From: Bauldia sp963759235
GTDB lineage: Bacteria; Pseudomonadota; Alphaproteobacteria; Rhizobiales; Kaistiaceae
DNA: 64,000 nt
Assembly: GCA_963759235.1 (NCBI GenBank)
Contig: CAVWYO010000010.1
Location: forward strand, 62,001-126,000
Direction of reading: 5' to 3'
Below, in pieces: positions 16,706 to 24,746 of this stretch. The first letter of the stretch is position 1, and each line of letters begins with the position of its first letter. The position numbers and the translations under genes were made by a program. Under the pieces are notes generated by a model. It did no database searches. It saw nothing but the letters and a program-made list of their open reading frames with translations, and was not told the DNA's origin.

Positions 16706-17581
16706 ATGAGATATGGCGAGATGCAAAACGACGTAGACGACCGGCGCGGCCAATACGACCAGGCGGACGACCGTCAGCCCCGCTACGAGGACGACGAGCG
16801 CGGCTACGACGACCGCTATGACGAATACGACGACCGCGGCGGCCAATACGAAGAGGTCGAGGGGAGACGAAGGCGGCTGGTCCCGATTCTGACCGGTGTC
16901 GCTTCGCTGCTCGCCGTGGCGATCGGCGTGGTGGTGGTGCTCTACGTCATCGGCGTCTTCGACACCTCCCCGGCTCCCTCGACCAGCGTGGCGACCGAAG
17001 AGACCTCCGCGCCTCAGCCGATGGACCTGACGCCCGACAACGTTCCGGCGGTGCCCGGCTCGCAGGATGTCGGCGTCAGTCAGCCGCCCGCCGACGCCAC
17101 CGCGCCGGCCGTCCGCGACGCGTCCGTGTCGATCGCGCCGCCGGCCCAGGGCGAGCCTCCGGTCAGGTCGACGCACGGCGACTGGCAGGTGCGATGCGAC
17201 ACGCCGGCCGGCGCGCAGAGCGAGCAATGCGTCCTCATGCAATTCGTCACCGCCGAGGACCGCGACAATGTCGGGCTCACGGTCATCGTCTTGAAGACCG
17301 CCGACCAAAAGGCGCGCATCATGCGGGTGCTCGCCCCGCTCGGCGTCTTGCTGCCGTCCGGCCTCGGCCTCAAGATCGACCAGACCGACATCGGCCGCGC
17401 CGGCTTCGTCCGCTGCCTGCCGAACGGCTGCGTCGCCGAGGTGATCCTCGAGGATCCGCTCCTCAAGCAGCTGGAAGAGGGCAAGACCGCCACCTTCATC
17501 ATCTTCCAGACGCCGGAAGAAGGGATCGGCATTCCGATCTCGCTGGCCGGCTTCGGCGACGGATTCCAGGCGCTGCCGTAG
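16706..17581 (+). CDS. IalB-like invasion-associated protein with acidic N-terminus
   Basis: 291 residues from ATG 16706 (ATG 16721 is an alternative). Three parts: an unusual ~50-residue cytoplasmic region rich in Asp, Tyr, Arg and Gln (repeats such as DDRYDEYDDRGG); one membrane helix near residues 58-80 (SLLAVAIGVVVVLYVIG); and, after a Pro/Ala/Thr-rich linker, an IalB domain from about residue 150 (HGDWQVRCDTP, CVLMQF, GFVRCLPNGCVAEV, IPISLAGFGDGFQAL). IalB family proteins are exported or membrane-anchored in Hyphomicrobiales; the name comes from Bartonella invasion, but most members have no known role. The 288-base gap before it, divergent from ctaC, contains no gene. Confidence 0.85.
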   Translation: MRYGEMQNDVDDRRGQYDQADDRQPRYEDDERGYDDRYDEYDDRGGQYEEVEGRRRRLVPILTGVASLLAVAIGVVVVLYVIGVFDTSPAPSTSVATEETSAPQPMDLTPDNVPAVPGSQDVGVSQPPADATAPAVRDASVSIAPPAQGEPPVRSTHGDWQVRCDTPAGAQSEQCVLMQFVTAEDRDNVGLTVIVLKTADQKARIMRVLAPLGVLLPSGLGLKIDQTDIGRAGFVRCLPNGCVAEVILEDPLLKQLEEGKTATFIIFQTPEEGIGIPISLAGFGDGFQALP

Positions 17582-17669
17582 GAAATCCACCTCCGGGATT
17601 TGGCTGATCGGCCGCCAGGCACTATCTGGTAGCGAAACCGGCGGCCTCGCCGCCACCGCTCCAGGAGCC

Positions 17670-19106
17670 GTGAAGACCATGACCGACAATTCTCATTCGA
17701 TCCTCGACCGCGCCGGGCTTGATCGCGGCCGGGCGACCAGCCTGGTCGCCGATGCCCTCGCCGGCGCCGACGACGGCGAGCTCTATCTCGAATACGCCCA
17801 GTCGGAAGGTCTGGTCTTCGACAACGGCCGGCTGAAGTCGGCGAGCTTCGATACCAATCAGGGGTTCGGCCTTCGCGCGGTTTCCGGCGAAGCGGCCGGC
17901 TATGCCCATTCCGGCGAGATCTCCGAGCCGGCGATCAGGCGCGCCGCCGATGCCGTGCAGGCGGTCAAGTCGGGGCACACCGGTGCCTATGCCGAGGCGC
18001 CGCAGGGCACCAACCGGTCGCTCTACGGCGACGAGAGCCCGCTCGGCGCCCCGAGCTTCGCCGAGAAGGTCAAGCTCCTCGAGGAGATCGATGCCTATGC
18101 CCGCGGCAAGGACGATCGGGTGCGGCAGGTGACCGCCTCGCTGGCCGGCTCGTGGAAGGTCGTCGAGATTCTGCGTGCCGACGGCCGGCTGGTGCGCGAC
18201 ATCCGCCCGCTGGTGCGGGTCGGCGTCAATCTGGTGGTCGGCGACGGCGACAAGCAGGAATCCGGTTCCCACGGCATGGGCGGCCGCGAAGGCTTCGAGC
18301 GCTTCGTCACCGAGGAATCGTGGCGCTCGGCCGTCGACGAAGCGCTCCGCCAGGCGCTGGTCAACCTCTCCGCCGTTCCGGCGCCGGCGGGAACCTTCGA
18401 CGTGGTGCTCGGCCCCGGCTGGCCGGGCATTCTCCTCCACGAAGCGGTCGGCCACGGCCTCGAAGGCGATTTCAACCGCAAGAAGGAGAGCGCCTTCGCC
18501 GGCCTGATGGGCCAGCGCGTCGCCTCGCCCGGCGTCACCGTCATCGACGACGGTACGATCCCCGGCCGCCGCGGCTCGCTGACCATCGACGACGAGGGCA
18601 CGCCGACCTCGTCGACGACGCTGATCGAGGACGGCATGCTGGTCGGCTACATGCAGGACCGTCAGAACGCCCGGCTGATGGGCATGAAGCCGACCGGCAA
18701 CGGCCGCCGCGAATCCTACGCCCACATCCCCATGCCGCGCATGACCAACACGATCATGCTGTCCGGCACCGCCGATCCGGCCGAGGTGCTCGCCTCGGTC
18801 AAGGACGGCATCTACGCGGTTTCGTTCGGCGGCGGTCAGGTCGACATCACCAGCGGAAAGTTCGTCTTCTCCTGCACCGAGGCCTACCGCATCGAGAACG
18901 GCAAGATCGGTCCCGCCATCAAGGGCGCCATGCTGATCGGCAACGGGCCGGACGCGCTGACCCGCGTCAAGATGGTCGGCAACGACATGCAGCTCGATCC
19001 TGGCATCGGCACCTGCGGCAAGAACGGCCAGGGCGTGCCGGTCGGCGTCGGCCAGCCGACGCTTCGGATCGACAAGATCACCGTCGGCGGCACGGCGATG
19101 GCGTAG
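17670..19106 (+). CDS. tldD: metalloprotease TldD
   Basis: 478 residues. TldD with TldE forms a heterodimeric zinc protease that trims modified peptides and affects CcdA stability in E. coli. The zinc site HEAVGHGLEGDF lies near residue 258; GQGVPVGVGQP and the cysteine segment FVFSCTEAYRIENG are family landmarks. GTG 17670 is close to AGGAG (2 bases), while ATG 17679 is 11 bases from it; either may be the true start. Its partner tldE is in this window at 61.8-63.1 kb. Confidence 0.96.
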   Translation: MKTMTDNSHSILDRAGLDRGRATSLVADALAGADDGELYLEYAQSEGLVFDNGRLKSASFDTNQGFGLRAVSGEAAGYAHSGEISEPAIRRAADAVQAVKSGHTGAYAEAPQGTNRSLYGDESPLGAPSFAEKVKLLEEIDAYARGKDDRVRQVTASLAGSWKVVEILRADGRLVRDIRPLVRVGVNLVVGDGDKQESGSHGMGGREGFERFVTEESWRSAVDEALRQALVNLSAVPAPAGTFDVVLGPGWPGILLHEAVGHGLEGDFNRKKESAFAGLMGQRVASPGVTVIDDGTIPGRRGSLTIDDEGTPTSSTTLIEDGMLVGYMQDRQNARLMGMKPTGNGRRESYAHIPMPRMTNTIMLSGTADPAEVLASVKDGIYAVSFGGGQVDITSGKFVFSCTEAYRIENGKIGPAIKGAMLIGNGPDALTRVKMVGNDMQLDPGIGTCGKNGQGVPVGVGQPTLRIDKITVGGTAMA

Positions 19107-19128
19107 GCAAGGGCGACGAAGCCTCTTT

Positions 19129-19431
19129 CTAGATGTGGGATTTTCGCCAGCCGGCGCGTTTCGCCTCGTTTTCGGAGCAGAACCAGCGTTCGCCTGACGA
19201 AGGATCGATCTGCGTCGCTTCGTAGTATTTCTGCCCCGGCACATGGTAGATGCGTTCGCCGGTGTTCTGGCTGATGTTGCCCTTGATCAGGCATCCCGCC
19301 TCCGCCGCGTGCGGAGAAGCGATGATGGAGCGGAAATCGGGCATCGTCGTGCCCGTCGCATCTACTCCTAGCCATCCCGCGAATCCGAGCCCGCCGGCGA
19401 CGACGATCTGTACTGGCAACGGCACGCCCAT
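19129..19431 (-). CDS. small exported protein with a 'sunset'-type C-terminal domain
   Basis: 100 residues from ATG 19431, preceded by GGAGCAGG, a good ribosome site. An N-terminal hydrophobic segment (VQIVVAGGLGFAGWLGV) suggests export or anchoring. The C-terminal ~50 residues carry CLIKGNISQNTGERIYHVPG, then KYYEAT, GERWFCSENEAKRAGW. This motif recurs in many small secreted proteins and at the end of nuclease-like proteins; I recall it being called the sunset domain. The two cysteines may form a disulfide. Function unknown. Confidence 0.8.
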   Translation of the reverse strand: MGVPLPVQIVVAGGLGFAGWLGVDATGTTMPDFRSIIASPHAAEAGCLIKGNISQNTGERIYHVPGQKYYEATQIDPSSGERWFCSENEAKRAGWRKSHI

Positions 19432-19548
19432 GTCCTGCTCCTCGCAATCTGAACTTGGGATGGCCGGGATCACACCGCAAGCTGTTGCCACCGGAACGGT
19501 AAACCTCAGGTTTCTACGCCTCGGGTCTATTTCGATTTGAAGGATCGT

Positions 19549-19755
19549 GCATGCTTCGAGGCCACTTTTGGCGGCTCCTCAACACGGCGAAGGTGGGAGC
19601 GCTCACGATTGGAGGCAGCAAATAGCCAAGGCATCCCGAGGAGCGAGGGCGAAGCACGAGCCTCGAGGAGCTTGCCCCCGACTCGATCGGACTCGATCGG
19701 GGGACGCGCACCTCCTCATCCTGAGGCGGCCGGCGTCAGCCGGCCCTCGAAGGAC
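19549..19755. repeat. REP-like palindromes and a 10-bp tandem duplication
   Basis: The gap 19432-19780 has no gene. It holds an incomplete element (GCTTCGAGGC...GGCGGCTCCTCA, ~19553-19580) and an inverse-oriented one at 19714-19755 with flanks TCATCCTGAGG and CCTCGAAGGA. Its core hairpin is GGCCGGC (19728-19734) with GCCGGCC (19739-19745), loop GTCA. Such CATCCTGAGG/CTTCGAGG elements are dispersed in many alphaproteobacterial genomes. ACTCGATCGG is exactly duplicated in tandem at 19681-19700. Confidence 0.6.
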
Positions 19756-19780
19756 GCGGATGCATCGGCGCGAAAGCCGC

Positions 19781-20281
19781 TCAGGCCGCCGCGTCGCCCT
19801 GCTCGCTTGCCAGCACCTCGTCCAGCCGGTCGTAGCTTTGCGCCATGCCTCTCGTCATGCCGGTGGCGAGTGCGGCTTCCCGCGCCGCGGCCGAGGTGAA
19901 CCGGATGGTCATCGTCGCCGTCGTCTCGCCGGCCGCTTCGGTGAACACCGTCGTCACCACGGCGCCGCCCTTGCTCCAGTCCTCGTCGAACAGCTCGGTG
20001 TGGACGATGCGTTCGGGCGGCTTGAGCTCGCGGTAGGTGCCGCTCACCCCCATGTCGCCCCGCTCGGGATTCCGCCACACATAGCGGTAATTGCCGCCGA
20101 CCCTGAGGTCGATCTCGCAGACCGGCATCGTCCAGCCCGGCGGGCCGAGCAGCCAGCGGGGCACCAATTCGGGCTTGGTGAAGCAGTCGAAGACCAGCGT
20201 CCGCGGCGCGTCGAAAACCCGGCTGACGACGACCTCGTTGTCGCCGCTGGTGGTGACTTCCATGGTGCGGGTGCCGGTCAT
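19781..20281 (-). CDS. SRPBCC/AHSA1 family protein
   Basis: 166 residues; ATG 20281 overlaps the preceding gene's TGA (ATGA) and has GAGGGA upstream. The START-like hydrophobic-pocket fold is recognised by VSRVFDAPRTLVFDCFTKPE, WLLGPPGWTMPVCEIDLRVG and GTYRELKPPERIVHTE. Such proteins bind small hydrophobic ligands; here the substrate is unknown. It is the third gene of an ArsR-VOC-SRPBCC operon, an arrangement seen in many proteobacteria. Confidence 0.92.
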   Translation of the reverse strand: MTGTRTMEVTTSGDNEVVVSRVFDAPRTLVFDCFTKPELVPRWLLGPPGWTMPVCEIDLRVGGNYRYVWRNPERGDMGVSGTYRELKPPERIVHTELFDEDWSKGGAVVTTVFTEAAGETTATMTIRFTSAAAREAALATGMTRGMAQSYDRLDEVLASEQGDAAA

Positions 20282-20763
20282 CGGGATTGTCCCTCGTAAG
20301 CGCGCCGGAGTCCGGCGATGTCGAGCTTCCTCATCTCGAGCATGGCATTCATCGCCCGGCCCGCTTTCGCGCGGTCCTTGTCGCCGAGCAGTTGGCCGAG
20401 CACCTTCGGAACGATCTGCCACGATACGCCGAACCTGTCCTTCAGCCAGCCGCATTGCTGGGCGGTTGGGTCGCCACCCTCGCCGAGCTTCTCCCAGTAG
20501 TGGTCCACCTCTTCCTGGGTGTCGCAACTGACGAAGAACGAGATCGCCGGCGAGAAGGTGTAATGCGGCCCGCCGTTCAGGCCGATGAAACGCTGCCCGT
20601 CGAGGTCGAAGGTGACCGACATCACCTTCGCCGTCCCGTCCGGACCGGCCTCTCCGGATCGGCTGACGTCGATCGCCTTGGCGTTCGGGAAGACGGACAG
20701 ATAGAAGTTCATCGCTTCTTCCGCCTCACCGTCGAACCACAGGAACGGGGTGATCTTTCCCAT
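20278..20763 (-). CDS. VOC (PhnB-like) family protein
   Basis: 161 residues from ATG 20763. Vicinal-oxygen-chelate fold of the PhnB/3-demethylubiquinone-like group: ITPFLWFDGEAEEAMNFYLS at the start, TFDLDGQRFIGLNGGPHYTF, and a characteristic CGWLKDRFGVSWQIVP. Often annotated as a glyoxalase-like or methyltransferase-like protein without proven activity. The start lies 11 bases after the ArsR stop, and the stop overlaps the SRPBCC start, so the three are co-translated. Confidence 0.92.
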   Translation of the reverse strand: MGKITPFLWFDGEAEEAMNFYLSVFPNAKAIDVSRSGEAGPDGTAKVMSVTFDLDGQRFIGLNGGPHYTFSPAISFFVSCDTQEEVDHYWEKLGEGGDPTAQQCGWLKDRFGVSWQIVPKVLGQLLGDKDRAKAGRAMNAMLEMRKLDIAGLRRAYEGQSR

Positions 20764-20774
20764 GCGAAACTCCT

Positions 20775-21131
20775 CTATCGCTTGCTGCGTGGGGTTGTTT
20801 TGCCGTCGGCCTGCAAGGTATCGAGAAGCGCGTCGAGCCGCTTGAAATTGCCTTCCCAGATGGCGCGGTAGCGCTCGAGCCAGCCGCTGGCCTCTTCCAG
20901 CGCCTTTGCTTCGATCCGGCACGGCCGCCGCTGTGCGTCCCGGCCACGCGAAATCAGGCCGGCCCGCTCCAGCACCTTGAGGTGCTTTGAGATCGCCGGC
21001 TGGCTCATGGCGAAGGGCATGGCGAGCTCCGTCACCGACGCCTCGCCGGATATCAGGCGCGCAAGGATCGCCCGCCGCGTCGGATCGGCCAGCGCGGCGA
21101 AAGTCGCATCGAGGCGGTGAGACGGTGCCAT
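20775..21131 (-). CDS. ArsR family transcriptional regulator
   Basis: 118 residues from ATG 21131 (TTG 21146 in frame is an alternative). Winged helix: FAALADPTRRAILARLISGE, VTELAMPFAMSQPAISKHLK as the recognition helix, then AGLISRGRDAQRRPCRIEA. There are no metal-binding cysteine pairs of the arsenic type, so it probably belongs to the group that controls VOC/SRPBCC operons. The leader contains a perfect 8-bp inverted repeat overlapping the predicted -10 box, consistent with autorepression. Confidence 0.92.
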   Translation of the reverse strand: MAPSHRLDATFAALADPTRRAILARLISGEASVTELAMPFAMSQPAISKHLKVLERAGLISRGRDAQRRPCRIEAKALEEASGWLERYRAIWEGNFKRLDALLDTLQADGKTTPRSKR

Positions 21132-21134
21132 TTC

Positions 21135-21191
21135 TATAACCGACAAGTTTTAGAACTAGACGGTTATATATCGTCCGGACCTGGGGATCAA
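21135..21191 (-). promoter_or_regulatory. promoter and operator of the ArsR operon
   Basis: On the minus strand TTGATC (21191-21186) and TATAAC (21168-21163) are separated by 17 bases. The -10 lies inside one arm of a perfect inverted repeat, TATAACCG (21135-21142) with CGGTTATA (21161-21168), spacing 18. Occlusion of the -10 by the ArsR protein would give autoregulation. Inferred from pattern. Confidence 0.55.
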
Positions 21192-21382
21192 GAGGATGGT
21201 TTCCGCCAAGCCGTGGCGCCGGTTCGCTGCCGCTCCTTCCGCGACGAGCGCTGGCGTCGCCAGGTCGGGTCGCCACGAATCTGCAATCCGACCGACGATA
21301 TTGTCTCGGTTGGTGGCCGGCTCCCCTCGACAGCCCCCTTCTCCAAACCTATCTGTTCTCGCTTCATCGAGGGCGGCGGGAC

Positions 21383-23225
21383 ATGGAAGTCGAAACCCAC
21401 GGAATTGATCTCCTGCCCGCGGTGGCGCTGCTTGCCGCGGGGGTGGTGGCGGTGCCGGTCTTCAAGCGGATCGGCGTCGGCTCGGTCATCGGCTACCTGG
21501 CCGCCGGCATCGTCGTCGGGCCGTTCGGCCTGGCGATCTTCACCGGGCCGGCGGCGATCATCGGCGTCGCCCAGCTCGGCATCGTCATGCTCCTCTTCAT
21601 CATCGGGCTGGAGCTGAAGCCGTCGCGGCTGTGGGCGCTGAAGCAGGATATTTTCGGTCTTGGACTGGCGCAGGTCCTGGCCTGCGGCGCGCTGCTCGCC
21701 GGCGGCGCCGTGCTCGTCGGGCTGGCGCCGCCCGTCGCGATCGTCGCCGGCATGGGGCTCGCCCTCTCCTCGACCGCCGTGGTGATGCAGATTCTCGAGG
21801 AGCGGAACGAGACGACGGAGGTGCACGGCCAGAAGATCTTCTCGATCCTCCTCCTCCAGGACCTCGCCATCGTCCCCGCCCTCGCGGTGGTCGCCTTTCT
21901 GGCGCCGGTCACCGAAGCGGCAACCGGTCCGGCCCGATGGCTCCAGGCCGTCATCGCTGTCGGTGCGATTCTCGGCGTCGTCGTCGCCGGCAAGTACCTC
22001 CTCAATCCGATGTTCCGTTTCTTCGCCGAGACGCGGGCGCGCGAGGTGATGACCGCCGCCGCGCTCCTCGTCGTGCTCGGCGCCGCCTTCGCCATGCAGG
22101 CGAGCGGGCTATCGATGGCGATGGGCGCCTTCCTTGCCGGTGTGCTCCTTTCCGAATTCGAGCTTCCGCCACGAGCTCGAGGCCGACATCGAGCCGTTTC
22201 GCGGGCTTCTGCTCGGTCTCTTCTTCATCGGTGTCGGCATGTCGCTCGACCTTGCCTTGATCGGCCGGTCCTGGGCGCTGATCCTCGCCGCCGTCGCCGG
22301 CTTCATGGTGGTGAAGGCGATCGGCGTCTATGCCGTCGCTCGGGTGTTCCGCAGCGCCCATGCCGATGCGCTCCGCATCGCGCTGATGCTGGCGCAGGGG
22401 GGCGAGTTCGGCTTCGTGCTCTATGCGACGGCGACCAGCGACGGTGTCTTCACCCCCGACATCACCGCCCTCCTCAATGCCGTGGTGATCGTCTCGATGG
22501 CGTTGACCCCGCTCGCGCCGATCCTGCTTCGCCGGATTCTCCCCGCCGACCGCCAATCCTTCGAGGGGATCGAGACCGCTGACGGGCTGAGCGCCGCCGC
22601 CCTTGTCATCGGCTTCGGCCGCTTCGGCCAGGTGGCGAGCCAGGCGCTGCTCGCCCGCGGCGTCGAGGTGTCGATCATCGACTCCGACACCGAGATGATC
22701 CGCAGCGCCGCCCGCTTCGGCTTCAAGATCTATTACGGCGACGGCACCCGCCTCGACGTACTGCGCGCCGCCGGCGCCGAGGGCGCCAGGATCATCGCGG
22801 TGTGCATCGACAATCGGCAGGCGGTCGACAAGGCGGTGGAGATCATCAAGGCCGAGTTCCCGCTGGCGAGGGTCCTGGCGCGTTCTTTCGACCGCGGCCA
22901 CTCGCTCAGCCTGATCGGCGCCGGCGTCGACTACGAAATTCGCGAGACCTTGGAATCGGCGATGAAATTCGGCGAGGCGGCGCTGATCGCCCTCGGGATT
23001 CCCCCGGACGAGGCGGCGGAAACCGTCGACGGCGTCCGCAAGCGCGACGCCGATCGCTTCAAGGTGCAGATGGCGGAGGGCATCTATGCCGGCCGGGATT
23101 TGATCAAGACCGGTCCGGCGCCGACGCCGCTCTCCCAGCCCAAGCACGCCGCCCAGCCGCTCAGCGAGGAGACTGCCGTGGTGGCGGAAGAAGGTGCCAA
23201 GGCAAAGGCCCCCGTCGTCGGGTGA
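21383..23225 (+). pseudogene. Kef-type monovalent cation:proton antiporter, frameshifted
   Basis: Two overlapping frames together encode one CPA2 antiporter of the KefB/YbaL type. The first (from ATG 21383) supplies the N-terminal helices: VGSVIGYLAAGIVVGPFG, LLFIIGLELKPSRLW, LALSSTAVVMQILEE, ILLLQDLAIVPALA. It runs correctly to GVLLSE at ~22156, then goes out of frame. The second frame continues with SSFRHELEADIEPFRG, then the remaining helices and a TrkA-N domain (ALVIGFGRFGQVASQ, dinucleotide site). One extra T in GAATTC at 22157-22158 explains the break; without it the gene would encode 613 residues. It is either a real inactivating mutation or a base-calling error. Confidence 0.85.
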
Positions 23226-23240
23226 GGCTGGACGGGGAAC

Positions 23241-23308
23241 ACGCGTACATCCGCGAGATCGGTGCGTGGCCCTATGGTGAGGGACCTTCGGCTGAAGCAA
23301 AGGTTCAT
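23241..23308 (-). pseudogene. remnant of a RelE/ParE-like toxin gene
   Basis: The ATG at 23308 overlaps the antitoxin TGA (ATGA), as in intact toxin-antitoxin operons. The reading MNLCFSRRSL, then TDLADVRVF after five extra residues, resembles the start of RelE/ParE toxins, but the frame then runs into the 3' end of the antiporter gene without the rest of the toxin fold. This looks like a truncated, disarmed toxin. Confidence 0.4.
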
Positions 23309-23535
23309 GAGGAATGGCGGGAGAAGGCCGCCTTCACGGCCTCATCCGTCGCAAGCTCGCCTCGGTCGGCTTCTTTCAGCGCCTCTTCGAGGTCCGCGCG
23401 TTCTTCGTTGGTGAGCCGGTATGGTGCCGCGTCCGCAGCATCCATAGCCATCAAGATGCGCGCGGCATCCTCCTGACGCTCCGGCGGCCAGGAGCGGACC
23501 CGGTCAAGAACGGCGTCAATCCGGCTCTTACTCAT
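23305..23535 (-). CDS. small antitoxin-like protein
   Basis: 76 residues, acidic and helical: IDAVLDRVRSWPPERQEDAA, LTNEERADLEEALKEADRGE, then ATDEAVKAAF. Small proteins with the ERADLEEALxEADRGE-type segment are commonly encoded just ahead of RelE/ParE-family toxins in Hyphomicrobiales. Here only a remnant of such a toxin follows. Function as an orphan antitoxin is inferred. Confidence 0.65.
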   Translation of the reverse strand: MSKSRIDAVLDRVRSWPPERQEDAARILMAMDAADAAPYRLTNEERADLEEALKEADRGELATDEAVKAAFSRHSS

Positions 23536-23574
23536 TCCGTTACCCTATCACACACGGTCCCACCCGATCGAGGC

Positions 23575-24171
23575 TCAGGGATAGAGCCGCACCTTCTCCC
23601 AGCCCTCGGCGGTCCGCGTGAACTTGATCCGGTCGTGCAGGCGGAAGGGCCGGTCGGCCCAGAACTCGATCTCCTGCGGCACGATACGGAACCCCGACCA
23701 GTGGTCGGGACGCGGGATGTCGCCGACCCCGAACTTGGCGGTGTAGGCGGCGACCGCCTTCTCCAGGGCGAAGCGCGATTCGAGCGGCCGCGACTGCTTG
23801 CTCGCCCAGGCGCCGATCCGGCTCCCCCGCGGGCGCGAGGTGAAATAGGCGTCCGCCTCGGCCTCGTCCACCTGGCTGACCGGACCGCGGACCCGCACCT
23901 GGCGCCGCAAGCTCTTCCAATGGAAACAGAGCGCCGCCTTGGGGTTGGCGATCAGTTCGACGCCCTTGGCGCTCTCATAGTTGGTGAAGAAGACGAAGCC
24001 TTGAGCGTCGAAGCCCTTGAGCAGCACCATGCGCACATCGGGCAGACCGTCGCCGTCGACGGTCGCCAGCGCCATGGCGTTCGGATCGTTGGGTTCGGCG
24101 GCTTCCGCGTCGCCAAACCATTCGGCGAACAGCGCAATCGGATCCGCTGCCGGTTCGAAGTCACGAGTCAT
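23575..24171 (-). CDS. pdxH: pyridoxamine 5'-phosphate oxidase
   Basis: 198 residues. PdxH oxidises PNP or PMP to pyridoxal phosphate using FMN. Motifs: MALATVDGDGLPDVRMVLLK, GFVFFTNYESAKG, ALCFHWKSLRRQVRVRG (FMN phosphate contacts), YFTSRPRGSRIGAWAS, and the C-terminal HDRIKFTR. Length is slightly shorter than E. coli PdxH but covers the fold. It is divergent from the RT0821-like lipoprotein gene; relatives often keep this pair upstream of fabI. Confidence 0.97.
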   Translation of the reverse strand: MTRDFEPAADPIALFAEWFGDAEAAEPNDPNAMALATVDGDGLPDVRMVLLKGFDAQGFVFFTNYESAKGVELIANPKAALCFHWKSLRRQVRVRGPVSQVDEAEADAYFTSRPRGSRIGAWASKQSRPLESRFALEKAVAAYTAKFGVGDIPRPDHWSGFRIVPQEIEFWADRPFRLHDRIKFTRTAEGWEKVRLYP

Positions 24172-24223
24172 TAACGAAATTTCACGATGCTTAAGAGGAA
24201 GTTGCGTAGAGGGACTTTCCAGC

Positions 24224-24727
24224 TTGTCCGCGTTCCGCCCCCCATATATCGGCCGCCGGCCCGATCGCCAATCGGCAACCGGCGACGCTTCCCCCCGCCA
24301 GTCCCCGCCGTTCTTCCGCGCCGGGGTCCTCGCCGTCCTGCTTCTGTCGACGGCGGGGTGCGCGCGCCTCGGACTTCCCTCGGGCGCCGGGATGGCAACC
24401 GCCTATGCCGACGGCGCCGCCATCAACGCCTCGGTCGCCGACGGTGTCGATCCGTCGGACTGGGAGGTCGTCCGCCAGACCGTCGCCGGCATCGCCCCGG
24501 CGTCGGGCTCGGGCGGTCCCCTGGTCTGGCAGAATCCGCGGACAGGGTCGTCGGGAACGCTGGACGCAAAGGCGGCCGAACCGGGCGACGGCGGCATCTG
24601 CCGCGCCTTCTCGACAACGGTGAACGATCTCCGCGGCATCCGGCGCTATCGCGGCGAGGCCTGTCGGCCGCAAGGCGGCAGCTGGCAGCTTACCGGCATC
24701 ATCCCCGACGACAGCGCGCTGCTTTAG
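24224..24727 (+). CDS. RT0821/Lpp0805 family surface lipoprotein
   Basis: 167 residues from TTG 24224, chosen because AGAGGGA lies 9 bases upstream and no ATG or GTG is available in a useful place in this frame. The N-terminus has a late hydrophobic stretch, FFRAGVLAVLLLSTAGC, with lipobox STAGC, so it is probably lipid-anchored after processing by LspA. The C-terminal domain (GPLVWQNPRTGSSGTLD, CRAFSTTVN, YRGEACRPQGGSWQL) matches the RT0821 surface-protein type. Role unknown. An overlapping frame beginning ATG 24187 lacks these features. Confidence 0.78.
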   Translation: MSAFRPPYIGRRPDRQSATGDASPRQSPPFFRAGVLAVLLLSTAGCARLGLPSGAGMATAYADGAAINASVADGVDPSDWEVVRQTVAGIAPASGSGGPLVWQNPRTGSSGTLDAKAAEPGDGGICRAFSTTVNDLRGIRRYRGEACRPQGGSWQLTGIIPDDSALL

Positions 24728-24746
24728 GCTCGCCGGCGAGAGCCGG

